The notes beneath the pieces are model-generated. The model did not search any database and was not told the origin of the DNA. It saw only the letters and a program-made list of their open reading frames with translations. A stretch of DNA of 64,000 nt from Isoptericola chiayiensis (GTDB lineage: Bacteria; Actinomycetota; Actinomycetes; Actinomycetales; Cellulomonadaceae): contig NZ_JABEZT010000004.1 of NCBI RefSeq assembly GCF_013149805.1, forward strand, positions 1-64,000. Direction: 5' to 3'. The position numbers and the translations under genes are program-made. How positions within the stretch are numbered: position 1 is the first letter of the stretch; each line of letters starts with the position of its first letter. This document shows, piece after piece, positions 10,601 to 18,262 of the stretch.

Positions 10601-12399
10601 ACGTGTTCGTCGACCCCGACCCGGACGCCGCGGCGTCGTACGCCGAGCGGCGCCGCCTGTTCGAGCTGGGCCGGTCCACGTGGGACGACTACGACCGCGA
10701 CCTGATCTCCGCGGGCGGCGGCGTCTTCCCCCTGACGGCCAAGTCGATCCCGGTCAGCGCGGAGATGGCGGCGGCGCTCGGGCTGGACGAGGGCACCTCG
10801 CGCCTGACCCCGAACGAGCTCAAGCGCGCCGTCCTGCTGGCCCCGGTCGACCTGCTGTGGAACGGCGGGATCGGCACGTACGTCAAGGCGTCCGCCGAGA
10901 CGCACGACGAGATCGGCGACCGGGCGAACGACGCGATCCGCGTCGACGGCGCCGCGCTGCGGGCCCAGGTGGTCGGCGAGGGCGGCAACCTGGGGGTCAG
11001 CCAGCGGGGCCGCGTCGAGGCCGCGCAGCACGGCGTCCAGATCAACACCGACGCCATCGACAACTCCGCCGGGGTGGGCACCTCGGACCACGAGGTCAAC
11101 ATCAAGATCCTGCTGGGGTCGGTGGTGCGCGACGGCCGCCTCGGCCTCGAGGAGCGCAACGACCTGCTGGAGTCGATGACCGAGGAGGTCGCGGCGCAGG
11201 TGCTGCGCGACAACTACGAGCAGAACGTGCTGCTCGGCAACTCGCGGGCCAACGCCGCGGTCATGCTGCCCGTGCACGCGCGGCTCATGGAGTGGCTGGA
11301 GGGCCGCGGCGATCTGGACCGCGACCTGGAGGCGCTGCCCGACGGTGCCGAGATCGCCGCGCGCATCGAGCAGCACCAGGGGCTGACCCGCCCGGAGTTC
11401 GCCGTGCTGATGGCCCACGCCAAGCTGGCGCTGAAGACGGACCTGACCGACACCGACCTGGCCGACGACCCGTGGTTCGAGCGGACGGTGGACGCCTACT
11501 TCCCGGACCAGGTGAGCGAACCGTTCGCCGCGGACATGGCCGACCACCCCCTGCGCCGCGAGATCATCGTCAACGCCGTGGTGAACTCGATGGTCAACCG
11601 CGGCGGCATCACGTTCGCCTACCGCGCCGGCGACGAGACGGGGGCCCCGACCGAGCAGATCGCCCGGGCGTTCGTCGCCGCCCGCGAGATCATGGACCTG
11701 CGGGGATTCGTCACGGCGGTCGAGGCCACCGACAACGTCGTCGACACCCGGGTGCAGACGGACCTGTACCTCGAGTTCCGGCGGCTGCTGGACCGCACGG
11801 CACGCTGGTTCGTGCAGCACCGCTCGGACCGCATCGACGTGGGCGCCGAGATCGAGTCCTTCGCGGAACCGGTGGGTGCGTTCGTGCCGCGTCTCGGCGA
11901 GCTGTTCCAGGGCGAGGAGCTGCGGCAGTACACCGCCAGGGTGGCCGAGCTGGAGGAGGCCGGCTGCGGCGCCGAGCTGGCCCGGCGGGGCGCGGGGCTG
12001 CTGGGGTCGCTGCCGCTGCTGGACGTCGCGGACCTGGCGGCCGCGCAGGACTGGGATCTCGAGCAGGTCGCGCGGACGTACTTCGCGCTGTCCGCGCGCA
12101 TCGGCGTCCCGGACCTGCTGACGGGCGTGTCCGGGCTGCCGCAGGACGACCGCTGGGACTCGATGGCACGCGCCGCGCTGCGCGACGACCTCTACGCCGC
12201 CACGGTGGCACTGACGGCATCGGTGCTCACCGGGACGGACGCAGGGACGGCCGACGAGCGGATCGCGGCGTGGTTGGACGACGGCGGCGCGGTGGCGCGG
12301 CGCGCGATGGACGCGCTGTCCACGGCGCACTCGGTGGACGAGCCCGGGATCGCGACCCTCTCGGTGGCGTTGCGCCAGCTGCGTTCCCTGGCCCGCTGA
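7615..12399 (+). CDS. gdh: NAD-specific glutamate dehydrogenase, large (180-kDa class)
   Basis: 1594 aa. Oxidatively deaminates glutamate to 2-oxoglutarate and ammonia with NAD+. The size and order of domains fit the L_180 class: a long N-terminal regulatory half (ACT-like segments; SDVVHLRPEAQRTAREP near 260), then the catalytic core with KVARGGLRWSDRREDFRTEV near residues 795-815, VKNAVIVPTGSKGGFV at about 820-840, the Rossmann-type VVGIGDMSGDVFGNGMLL near 965-980 and NGGIGTYVKAS near 1085. A C-terminal helical domain follows. ATG at 7615 preceded by ACGAAGAG. Candidate -10 TAGCAT at 7560-7565. Monocistronic, ending at a hairpin. Confidence 0.95.
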   Translation: MTDDAAQDPHIHEALSELPTELRRSARHLLTAWSAEDLAEREPRDVVGAVASTCRFAARRERGETLVRAFTPTLREDGWTSRRTVVDVCTDDAPFLVDSVDAAVARHGGTVHLLQHPVVGVHRDADGELVEIGAHGGRPESWMHLETDRIADEAEVDELVERLRDVVGDVHLSVGDWAPMRRACLDICTDLRVAPPPTVDADAIKPAVEFLTWLAEDHFTFLGYREYTLENHDGEDVLRPDPGTGLGILRKATSDVVHLRPEAQRTAREPRLLTITKANSRATVHRDVYLDYIGVRTFDDDGNVTGERRILGMFTSAAYASSVLTLPIAADKARGVLRASGYSASSHSGKDLLQVLEQYPRDELFQDSPEHLLEVASQVSRLRERRRSKIFLRPDEFGRFVSALVYLPRDRYNTTVRLRIEALLRTAFAAERVEHTTRVDDSPLAQLHFMVRVPRDAGIPEIDEADLQGRLEDAVRTWTAALVDELHHAHGEEDAADVLARYGSAFPEAYKEQISPAAAVGDIARLDSLSDDHPIAVHLYDPGDEDRSVRRLTFASLREHRLTQVLPVLTDLGVDVLDERPYTVRPADGRPRYISDFGLTAADPALWDDDGAASALEETFRAVWAGAAESDLLNALVLRAGLSWRDVVVLRAVGRYLRQAGSAFSMEYIDEALLAHPERAADLVRLFELRFDPDLDVDAEARDQEVQAATDALLEALDAVASLDHDRILRAFLGIVTATLRTNFFRRDAAGEPPSWVSMKLDCARVPDLPLPHPMAEIWVYSPRVEGVHLRFGKVARGGLRWSDRREDFRTEVLGLVKAQMVKNAVIVPTGSKGGFVAKRLPDPSDRAAWLAEGQEAYRTFIRGMLDITDNREGTEVVPPERVVRHDGDDPYLVVAADKGTASFSDIANEISAEYGFWLDDAFASGGSDGYDHKAMGITARGAWESVKRHFRELGHDTQTEDFTVVGIGDMSGDVFGNGMLLSEHIRLVAAFDHRHVFVDPDPDAAASYAERRRLFELGRSTWDDYDRDLISAGGGVFPLTAKSIPVSAEMAAALGLDEGTSRLTPNELKRAVLLAPVDLLWNGGIGTYVKASAETHDEIGDRANDAIRVDGAALRAQVVGEGGNLGVSQRGRVEAAQHGVQINTDAIDNSAGVGTSDHEVNIKILLGSVVRDGRLGLEERNDLLESMTEEVAAQVLRDNYEQNVLLGNSRANAAVMLPVHARLMEWLEGRGDLDRDLEALPDGAEIAARIEQHQGLTRPEFAVLMAHAKLALKTDLTDTDLADDPWFERTVDAYFPDQVSEPFAADMADHPLRREIIVNAVVNSMVNRGGITFAYRAGDETGAPTEQIARAFVAAREIMDLRGFVTAVEATDNVVDTRVQTDLYLEFRRLLDRTARWFVQHRSDRIDVGAEIESFAEPVGAFVPRLGELFQGEELRQYTARVAELEEAGCGAELARRGAGLLGSLPLLDVADLAAAQDWDLEQVARTYFALSARIGVPDLLTGVSGLPQDDRWDSMARAALRDDLYAATVALTASVLTGTDAGTADERIAAWLDDGGAVARRAMDALSTAHSVDEPGIATLSVALRQLRSLAR

Positions 12400-12415
12400 A
12401 CCCGCGGCTGTCCTC

Positions 12416-12452
12416 GCGCGGCGGCCACGGGCCGTGCTCCCGTCCGCCGCGC
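12416..12452 (+). terminator. Hairpin downstream of the glutamate dehydrogenase gene
   Basis: Nine-bp GC stem (GCGCGGCGG at 12416-12424, complement at 12444-12452) with a 19-nt loop, 17 nt after the stop codon. No U-tract. Plausible terminator. Confidence 0.55.
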
Positions 12453-12453
12453 A

Positions 12454-12481
12454 GCGCTAGGCGCTAGGCGCTAGGCGCTCG
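12454..12481. repeat. Heptamer repeat (GCGCTAG)3 plus one variant
   Basis: Three exact GCGCTAG copies and a fourth reading GCGCTCG, directly before the palindromic element at 12487. A small slippage-prone microsatellite with no evident function. Confidence 0.8.
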
Positions 12482-12486
12482 GCGGC

Positions 12487-12559
12487 GCTGTGGGCGCAGT
12501 TCTTGTTGCCGCACACCCTGACAAAAGGGTCTTCTCGGGCCAAGAAGTGCGCCCACAGC
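12487..12559. repeat. 73-nt palindromic element, copy A
   Basis: Arms GCTGTGGGCGCAGTTCTTG (12487-12505) and CAAGAAGTGCGCCCACAGC (12541-12559) pair with one mismatch; the loop is 35 nt. Same arms and same CGGGCC before the right arm occur at 25321-25393 and 29185-29257. It lies between two convergent genes, 52 nt past the thiolase stop codon, so it may act as a bidirectional terminator. Confidence 0.85.
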
Positions 12560-12611
12560 GGGGTGGGGGAGCCGCTGAGACGAGCGGGCGGGGCCTGTGG
12601 CTCAGGGCGGG

Positions 12612-13832
12612 TCAGGCCTCCAGGAGGAGCGCCTCGCCCTGCCCGCCGCCCCCGCACAGCGCGACGGCGGCACGCACGCCGGTCTCGCCGTCGGCCCGAC
12701 GCCGGGCCAGCTCGTGCGCGGCGTGCACCGCGAGCCGCGCGCCGGAGGCCCCGATGGGGTGCCCGAGCGAGATGCCGCCGCCGTGCGGGTTCACGACGTC
12801 CGGGGAGAGCCCCAGCACCCGGGTGGACACCGCGGACACGACGGCGAAGGCCTCGTTGATCTCGACGTGGTCGAGGTCCTCGGCCGACCACCCCTCGCGA
12901 CGCAGCGCCGCGGCGATCGCGTTCGCCGGCTGGGAGTGCAGCGACGTGTCCGGCCCGGCGACCTGACCGGCCGAGCGCACGGTCGCCAGCACCGGCACGC
13001 CCGCCGTCTCGGCCCGCGAGCGCGTGGTCAGCACCAGCGCCGCGGCGCCGTCGGAGATCTGCGAGGCGTTGCCCGCCGTGATCGTGCCCTCCCGCGAGAA
13101 GGCGGGGCGCAGCCGCGCGAGGCTCTCGGCGGTCGTGTCGGGGCGGACCCCCTCGTCGGAGGAGACGACGACGGGCTCCCCGCGCCGCTGCGGCACCTCC
13201 ACCGGGGCGAGCTCGGCGGTGAGCACCCCGTCCTTGGCGGCCCGTGCGGCCCGCTGGTGGGACGCCGCGGCCACCTCATCCTGCTCGGTGCGCGTCACGT
13301 GCACCGACCCGGTGTTGTGCTCCTCGGTGCTCAGGCCCATCGCCTGGCCGTCGAACGCGTCCGACAGCCCGTCGCGGGAGACGGCATCGAGGAGAGTCGC
13401 GTCGCCGTAGCGGAAGCCCGCCCGGGCGCCGGGCAGCAGGTGCGGGGCGTTCGTCATCGACTCCTGGCCGCCGACGAGCACCACGGACGCCTCGCCGGTG
13501 CGCAGCAGCCGGGCGCCGTCGACGACGGCGGTGAGCCCGGACAGGCACACCTTGTTGACGGTCACCGCGGGCACGTTCATGCCGACCCCGGCGGCGACTG
13601 CGGTCTGCCGTGCGGGGTTCTGCCCGGCGCCGGCCTGGAGCACCTGGCCGAGGACCACCGTGTCGACGTCGGCGGCGAGCGCCCCCGCCTGCTCGAGCGC
13701 GGCCCGGGCCGCCACGGCGCCGAGCTCCACCGCCGTCAGCGAGGCGAGGGATCCGCCGAGGCGTCCCTGCGGGGTGCGGGCGGCGGAGACGACGACCACG
13801 TCGTCTCCTCGCGGGTCGGTCGTGCTGGTCAT
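12612..13832 (-). CDS. Acetyl-CoA C-acyltransferase (thiolase)
   Basis: 406 aa. Thiolytically cleaves acetoacetyl-CoA (or another 3-oxoacyl-CoA) to acetyl-CoA. All thiolase active-site blocks are present: VNKVCLSG with the acylated Cys near residue 95, a GGQESMTNAPHLLPG block near 120, NEAFAVVS near 320, GHPIGASGAR with the catalytic His near 360, and CGGGGQGEA with the second Cys near 390. Last gene of the 13-gene operon; its ATG overlaps the upstream hydrolase stop (ATGA). With 3-hydroxybutyrate dehydrogenase and 3-oxoacid CoA-transferase upstream it completes 3-hydroxybutyrate to two acetyl-CoA. A 3-oxoadipyl-CoA thiolase role cannot be excluded from sequence alone. Confidence 0.92.
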   Translation of the reverse strand: MTSTTDPRGDDVVVVSAARTPQGRLGGSLASLTAVELGAVAARAALEQAGALAADVDTVVLGQVLQAGAGQNPARQTAVAAGVGMNVPAVTVNKVCLSGLTAVVDGARLLRTGEASVVLVGGQESMTNAPHLLPGARAGFRYGDATLLDAVSRDGLSDAFDGQAMGLSTEEHNTGSVHVTRTEQDEVAAASHQRAARAAKDGVLTAELAPVEVPQRRGEPVVVSSDEGVRPDTTAESLARLRPAFSREGTITAGNASQISDGAAALVLTTRSRAETAGVPVLATVRSAGQVAGPDTSLHSQPANAIAAALRREGWSAEDLDHVEINEAFAVVSAVSTRVLGLSPDVVNPHGGGISLGHPIGASGARLAVHAAHELARRRADGETGVRAAVALCGGGGQGEALLLEA

Positions 13833-14962
13833 GAGGCTCGCTCCTCGTCGTCGAGGGCGGCGCCGGGATCGCCGGCGGCCGCCACGGGCTCGATGGTCCG
13901 GACGGGGGCGCGCACGGCGTCCACGACGAGCGCGAGCACCTCGTCCGGGCTCTCCAGGTGCGGCGAGTGGCCGACGCCGGAGAGCACGACCTCACGGTAC
14001 GCCCCGCCGCGGGCCGCGTAGTCCTCCAGCACGGCCCGGGTCTGGCCGACCATGGGCTGCGGCGGGCACGCCTGGGGGCCGGGCCAGCCCGGCACGGCTC
14101 CCAGCGCCTCGAGCTGGGCCAGGTCGAGCGCCGAGGTGTCCGAGACGATCGCGTCGGCTTCGCCGCGCACCCACAGCACCGGGGGCTGCGGGGTGACCGC
14201 GGCGAACCCGGACAGGTCGAGGTAGCGCGGGGAGATGGCGTTGTTCATGCCGCGCGTGCCGGGCGCCACGGAAGGCCAGTGGTCCGACGGCGTCAGGTCG
14301 CCCGGGTAGTGGTCGGGCCCGGTGCGGGTGCTGAGCACCGATTCCAGCAGCTCCTCCTCCTGGTCGGCGATCGTGGCGGGGTCGGCGACGTAGAAGCCGC
14401 GCAGCACGCCGCGGGGGGACCCCGGCTCGTGGGACCGGTCGCCCGCCGCGATCGCGGCCACGAAGTCCGGGTTGGCCGTCCCACCGCCGGACCCGGCATG
14501 GTCGGGAGCGGTCGGCGTCCCCGCCAGGTCGCGGGTGCCGCCGAACCCGTACGGGGACATCGGCGCCTCGAGCACCAGCGCGGCGAACCGCGCGGCGTCG
14601 TCGATCGCGACCTGCAGCACGACCCCGGCCCCGGCCGAGTGACCGAGTGCCGTCAGCGGGGGAGCACCGGGCGAGTCCAGCCCCAGCGCCGCGAGCACCG
14701 CCGCCACGTCGTCGGCGAGGTCGCGCAGCCCGCGGGTGGCGTCGATCGGCAACGGCTCGCTGTCGCCGAAGCCGCGCAGGTCCACGGCCACGCCGCGCAC
14801 GTCGTCGGGCAGCGTGGTGAGCAGGCGGGCGAAGAACGCCGACGACGAGCAGTTGCCGTGCACGCACAGCAGGGTCGCCGCACCGCCCGGGCCGGTGTCA
14901 CGGACGTGGAACGTGCCGCGGGCCGTGGCGACGTCGCTGCGACGTACCGGACGCCCGCTCAC
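13829..14962 (-). CDS. Alpha/beta hydrolase (second of two in operon)
   Basis: 377 aa from a GTG that overlaps the scoB stop (GTGA). The fold is a classical alpha/beta hydrolase: oxyanion loop [16 protein letters not shown] near residue 36, [14 protein letters not shown] near 65, nucleophile elbow ALGHSAGAG near 108-116 (Ser nucleophile), a long lid region of about 120 residues, [11 protein letters not shown] with the likely acidic residue near 270, and [14 protein letters not shown] with the catalytic His near 340. Cytosolic, no signal peptide. The substrate is unknown; in this operon an ester or oligomer of a hydroxy acid, or a lactone, would make sense. It is unlike the hydrolase at 16533-17510 in length and lid, so the two are probably not duplicates. 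Confidence 0.85.
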   Translation of the reverse strand: MSGRPVRRSDVATARGTFHVRDTGPGGAATLLCVHGNCSSSAFFARLLTTLPDDVRGVAVDLRGFGDSEPLPIDATRGLRDLADDVAAVLAALGLDSPGAPPLTALGHSAGAGVVLQVAIDDAARFAALVLEAPMSPYGFGGTRDLAGTPTAPDHAGSGGGTANPDFVAAIAAGDRSHEPGSPRGVLRGFYVADPATIADQEEELLESVLSTRTGPDHYPGDLTPSDHWPSVAPGTRGMNNAISPRYLDLSGFAAVTPQPPVLWVRGEADAIVSDTSALDLAQLEALGAVPGWPGPQACPPQPMVGQTRAVLEDYAARGGAYREVVLSGVGHSPHLESPDEVLALVVDAVRAPVRTIEPVAAAGDPGAALDDEERAS

Positions 14963-15660
14963 GCGGTGCCCCCGACCGCGGCCGGCGGGCGCACGGCGTG
15001 CGGGGCCGCGGCCAGCGGGGAGTCGTCCAGCTCGACGGTGATCGCCGGCTCGGTGCGCTCGCGGACCTCCTCCTCGGTCACGCCGGGGGCGAGCTCGCGC
15101 AGCACGAGGCCGTCGGGGGTGACGTCGAGGACGGCGAGGTCGGTGATGATGCGGTGCACGACCTCCCGGCCCGTCAGCGGCAGCGAGCACTCGTGCACGA
15201 TCTTCGGCGACCCGTCCCGGGCGGTGTGCTCCATGACGATGATGAGCCGCGCGGCACCGTGGACGAGGTCCATGGCGCCCCCGGGCCCCTTGATCATCTT
15301 GCCGGGGATCATCCAGTTCGCGAGATCGCCGGCGGCGGAGACCTGCATCGCCCCGAGGATCGCGGCGTCGATCTTGCCGGCCCGGATCATCGCGAAGCTG
15401 GTCGCCGAGTCGAAGATCGCGGCGCCGGGCAGCGTGGTCACCGTCTGCTTGCCGGCGTTGATCAGGTCGGGGTCGACCTCGTCCTCGGTCGGGAACGGGC
15501 CGACGCCCAGGATGCCGTTCTCGCTCTGCAGCACCAGGTGCTTGTCCGCCGGCACGTAGTTCGGCACCAGCGTGGGCAGGCCGATGCCGAGGTTCACGTA
15601 CCAGCCGTCGAGCAGCTCGCGGGCGGCGCGGGCGGCCATCTCGTCGCGGGTGAGCGCCAT
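14959..15660 (-). CDS. scoB: 3-oxoacid CoA-transferase subunit B
   Basis: 233 aa. Beta subunit that carries the catalytic glutamate, seen in [14 protein letters not shown] at about residues 44-57. Typical features: [15 protein letters not shown] near 21-35, [20 protein letters not shown] near 78-97, and [20 protein letters not shown] near 110-130. With subunit A it moves CoA from succinyl-CoA to a 3-oxoacid, most likely acetoacetate; the PcaJ branch (3-oxoadipate) is the alternative. The ATG is preceded by AAGGAGGG located in the last codons of scoA, 3 nt apart from its stop. A Pro/Ala-rich tail of about 25 residues ends the protein. Confidence 0.92.
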   Translation of the reverse strand: MALTRDEMAARAARELLDGWYVNLGIGLPTLVPNYVPADKHLVLQSENGILGVGPFPTEDEVDPDLINAGKQTVTTLPGAAIFDSATSFAMIRAGKIDAAILGAMQVSAAGDLANWMIPGKMIKGPGGAMDLVHGAARLIIVMEHTARDGSPKIVHECSLPLTGREVVHRIITDLAVLDVTPDGLVLRELAPGVTEEEVRERTEPAITVELDDSPLAAAPHAVRPPAAVGGTA

Positions 15661-15663
15661 CGC

Positions 15664-16536
15664 TCAGCCCTCCTTCCGTGCGGTGGAGCCGTTCGTCGTG
15701 CCTGCGGTGCCGGCCGGGGACGCGTCCTCGCGCACCGTGCGGCGCTCGATGCGCTTCTCGACGTCGGGGCCGACGACGACCATGCGGTGCACGAACACGC
15801 CGGGCAGGTGGACGTCGTCGGGATCGATCTCGCCGGGTTCGACCAGCTCCTCGACCTGGGCCACGCACACGCGGCCGGCCATCGCCGCCAGCGGGGAGAA
15901 GTTGCGTGCCGAGCGGTGGAAGACGAGGTTCCCGAACCGGTCGCCCTTCGCGGCGTGCACCAGGGCGAAGTCCGTGCTGATCGCCTTCTCGAGGACGAAC
16001 TCCTGGTCGTGGACGCCGTCGGCCGCCGCCACGGGGAAGGAGCGGATCTCCTTGGCGGGGCTGCCGACCGCGATCCCGCCGGAGCCGTCGTACCGGCGTG
16101 GCAGACCGCCGTCGGCCACCTGCGTGCCGACGCCGGTGCGCGTGTAGAACGCGGCGATGCCCGCCCCGCCGGCGCGCAGCTTCTCGGCGAGCGTGCCCTG
16201 CGGGGTGAGCTCGACCTCGAGCTCGCCGGTGAGGAACTGGCGCTCGAACTCCTTGTTCTCGCCGACGTACGACGACGTCATCTTGCGTAGACGTCCGGCG
16301 TTCAGCAGCACGCCGAGACCCCAGTCGTCGACGCCGCAGTTGTTGCTCACGACCGACAGGTCGCTCGTGCCCTGGGCCAGCAGCGCCTCGATCAGGGCGA
16401 TCGGGTTGCCGCACAGGCCGAAACCGCCGACGGCGAGCGACGCGCCGTCCGGGATGTCGGCGACGGCCTCCGCAGCGCTGCCGACGACCTTGTCGAGGCC
16501 GGTCGGCTCCGCGGCCGGGGGAAGGGGTGTGCTCAT
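15664..16536 (-). CDS. scoA: 3-oxoacid CoA-transferase subunit A
   Basis: 290 aa. Alpha subunit of a succinyl-CoA:3-oxoacid transferase. Diagnostic blocks: GASLAVGGFGLCGNPIALIE at about residues 31-50, VVSNNCGVDDWGLGVLL near 78-95, MTSSYVGENKEFERQF near 105-120, ELTPQGTLAEKLRAGGAGI near 128-147, and AKGDRFGNLVFHRSARNFSP near 195-215. The GGFGLCG form favours acetoacetate-type enzymes. The C-terminal tail (about residues 265-290) is Ser/Thr/Gly-rich and longer than usual. Starts at ATG overlapping the upstream hydrolase stop (ATGA). Confidence 0.92.
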   Translation of the reverse strand: MSTPLPPAAEPTGLDKVVGSAAEAVADIPDGASLAVGGFGLCGNPIALIEALLAQGTSDLSVVSNNCGVDDWGLGVLLNAGRLRKMTSSYVGENKEFERQFLTGELEVELTPQGTLAEKLRAGGAGIAAFYTRTGVGTQVADGGLPRRYDGSGGIAVGSPAKEIRSFPVAAADGVHDQEFVLEKAISTDFALVHAAKGDRFGNLVFHRSARNFSPLAAMAGRVCVAQVEELVEPGEIDPDDVHLPGVFVHRMVVVGPDVEKRIERRTVREDASPAGTAGTTNGSTARKEG

Positions 16537-17510
16537 CGGACCTCCTCGTCCTGGGCGCCCAGCAGGGCGCGTGTCTCCGCCGCGACGGCGGCGCTGCCGT
16601 CACGGCCCATGATGATCGTGTAGTGGTTGACGTCCGGCACGTCGCGGGGCCGCAGCACCGGGGTCCGCCGGGTCCAGCGTGCCACGTGCGCGGGGTCGTA
16701 CAGCGGGCTCGGCTCGTCCAGCAGCCCGCGGGGAGCCCGCAGCAGGGTCGTCGGCCGCTCCAGGCGCGCCAGTGCGCTGCCCACGGGTCCGCCGTCGTGC
16801 AGGTCGAGGGAGTCGCTGGCGACCGCGTCCGGGTTCGACGCCGGACGCCACCCGTCCGGCGTGGCCACCAGGTCGTAGTCGACGTAGTCCAGCACGGCCG
16901 GTCCCCACACCGCGGTGAACGCCGGGTGCTGCGACCAGAAGGATCGGTAGGCCTCGGCGTCGGGGAACGTGCGCCGCAACCGGTCGGCCGCCGGCCCGAG
17001 CACGGCGCGCAGCCGCTCGGCGGACGTGGCGTCCGGGGCGAGCCCGGGCGGCTCGGGCAGGGGCACGCCGCCGTCGACGAGCAGCAGACCCGCGACGACC
17101 TCGGGGTGCCGGTCGGCGAGGGCCACGGCGACGAAGGCACCCATGGAGTGCCCGACCACCGGCACCGGGCCGTCGGCCACGGCCAGGGCCACCGCGGCGA
17201 CGTCGTCGGCGTGCCGGGCCATGCCGAAGGGACCGGGCAGGTCGCGGCTGCGTCCCCGGCCGCGCAGGTCGGGCGCCACCACCCGCACCCCGGGGAGCTT
17301 CCCGGCCAGCAGCGGCCAGGCCAGGTGCGAGGCGGTGATGCCGTGGACCGCGAGGACCGTCGGGGCGTCGACGAGCGCGGAGCCGGCGTCGTCGACCGGG
17401 TCCCACACGCCCACCCGCAGGGCACCGCCGCCGACCGGGACGTCGAGCGTCCGGTAGTGGTGCCCGGGCACGGCGTGCCGGAGCGTGACGGCGTCCGGTG
17501 CGGCGGTCAC
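16533..17510 (-). CDS. Alpha/beta hydrolase (first of two in operon)
   Basis: 325 aa from the GTG at 17510, which overlaps the dehydrogenase stop (GTGA); an ATG-initiated form at 17540 would add 10 residues but lose the coupling seen throughout the operon. Motifs: VLAVHGITASHLAWPLLA near residue 53 (oxyanion loop), VVAPDLRGRGRS near 78, nucleophile elbow VVGHSMGAF near 118-126, and DVNHYTIIMG near 300 with the probable catalytic His. No signal peptide. Substrate unknown. Placed between 3-hydroxybutyrate dehydrogenase and the CoA-transferase, it may release the acid from an ester, oligomer or lactone. Confidence 0.85.
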   Translation of the reverse strand: MTAAPDAVTLRHAVPGHHYRTLDVPVGGGALRVGVWDPVDDAGSALVDAPTVLAVHGITASHLAWPLLAGKLPGVRVVAPDLRGRGRSRDLPGPFGMARHADDVAAVALAVADGPVPVVGHSMGAFVAVALADRHPEVVAGLLLVDGGVPLPEPPGLAPDATSAERLRAVLGPAADRLRRTFPDAEAYRSFWSQHPAFTAVWGPAVLDYVDYDLVATPDGWRPASNPDAVASDSLDLHDGGPVGSALARLERPTTLLRAPRGLLDEPSPLYDPAHVARWTRRTPVLRPRDVPDVNHYTIIMGRDGSAAVAAETRALLGAQDEEVR

Positions 17511-18262
17511 CTGGCGCTCCAGCCGCCGTCGACGGTCCACGAGGCCCCCGTGACCATCCGGGCGGACGGCCCCGCGAGCCAGGCGACCAGCTCGCCGACC
17601 TCCGCCGGCTCGGTGAGCCGCTTGATCGCCGACTCGGTCAGCAGCACCTTCTCCAGCACCTCGGACTCGTCGATGCCGTGCACGCGGGCCTGGTCGGCGA
17701 TCTGCTTCTCGACCAGCGGCGTGCGCACGTAGCCCGGGTTGACGCAGTTGCTGGTCACCCCGTGCGGGCCGCCCTCCAGCGCGGTGACCTTCGACAGTCC
17801 CTCCAGGCCGTGCTTGGCCGCCACGTAGGCGGACTTGAACGGCGAGGCGACCAGCCCGTGCACGGAGGAGAGATTGACGACCCGGCCCCAGCCCCGGGCG
17901 TACATCGCCGGCAGAGCCGCCCGGATCAGGAGGAACGGCGCCTCGAGCATGATGCGCTGGATGAGACGGAACGCCTCCGGGTCGAACTCCTCGATCGGGC
18001 TCACCCGCTGGATGCCGGCGTTGTTGACCAGCACGTCGGCGTCGAGGGTCAGGTCGTCCAGCGCGGCGGTGTCGGCCAGGTCGACCACCCAGGCCTCCCC
18101 GTCGACGTCGGCCGCGACCCGCTTCGCCGCCTCCGCGTCCCGGTCCGCCACGACGACGTGGGCCCCGCGGGCGGCCAGCGCCGCCGCGCAGGCCGCGCCG
18201 ATCCCGCTGCCGCCGCCGGTGACGACGGCACGGCGGCCGTCCAGGTACGTCTCGGTACTCAT
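17507..18262 (-). CDS. bdh: 3-hydroxybutyrate dehydrogenase (SDR family)
   Basis: 251 aa short-chain dehydrogenase. Cofactor motif VTGGGSGIG near residues 14-22, NNAGIQRVSPIEEF near 85-98, catalytic serine block NLSSVHGLVASPFKSAYVAA near 133-152, with YVAAKHG carrying the Tyr-x-x-x-Lys pair, and NPGYVRTPLVEKQI near 180-195. The SVHGLVASPxKSAYVAAKHG and TPLVEKQI blocks are those of 3-hydroxybutyrate dehydrogenases rather than generic SDRs, so oxidation of 3-hydroxybutyrate to acetoacetate with NAD+ is a strong call. The product would feed ScoAB and the thiolase in the same operon. ATG overlaps the tetR stop. Confidence 0.92.
   Translation of the reverse strand: MSTETYLDGRRAVVTGGGSGIGAACAAALAARGAHVVVADRDAEAAKRVAADVDGEAWVVDLADTAALDDLTLDADVLVNNAGIQRVSPIEEFDPEAFRLIQRIMLEAPFLLIRAALPAMYARGWGRVVNLSSVHGLVASPFKSAYVAAKHGLEGLSKVTALEGGPHGVTSNCVNPGYVRTPLVEKQIADQARVHGIDESEVLEKVLLTESAIKRLTEPAEVGELVAWLAGPSARMVTGASWTVDGGWSAR

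Noticed and set aside
7576-12330. Minus-strand open frame of nearly 1,600 codons opposite glutamate dehydrogenase
   Set aside because: Antisense shadow rich in Arg, His, Val and Gln with no recognisable domain.
12416-12611. Mobile element remnant between glutamate dehydrogenase and thiolase
   Set aside because: Only a hairpin, a heptamer microsatellite and the 73-nt palindrome are present. No transposase, terminal repeats or target duplication seen.
13829-15660. Assignment of the CoA-transferase/thiolase genes as the beta-ketoadipate (pcaIJF) branch
   Set aside because: No protocatechuate genes are present, the SDR is clearly 3-hydroxybutyrate dehydrogenase-like and ScoA has the acetoacetate-type GGFGLCG block. 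Kept only as an alternative.
17511-17540. ATG start at 17540 for the first alpha/beta hydrolase
   Set aside because: It would overlap the dehydrogenase gene by 34 nt and add an Arg-rich extension. GTG 17510 gives the 4-base overlap found across the operon.
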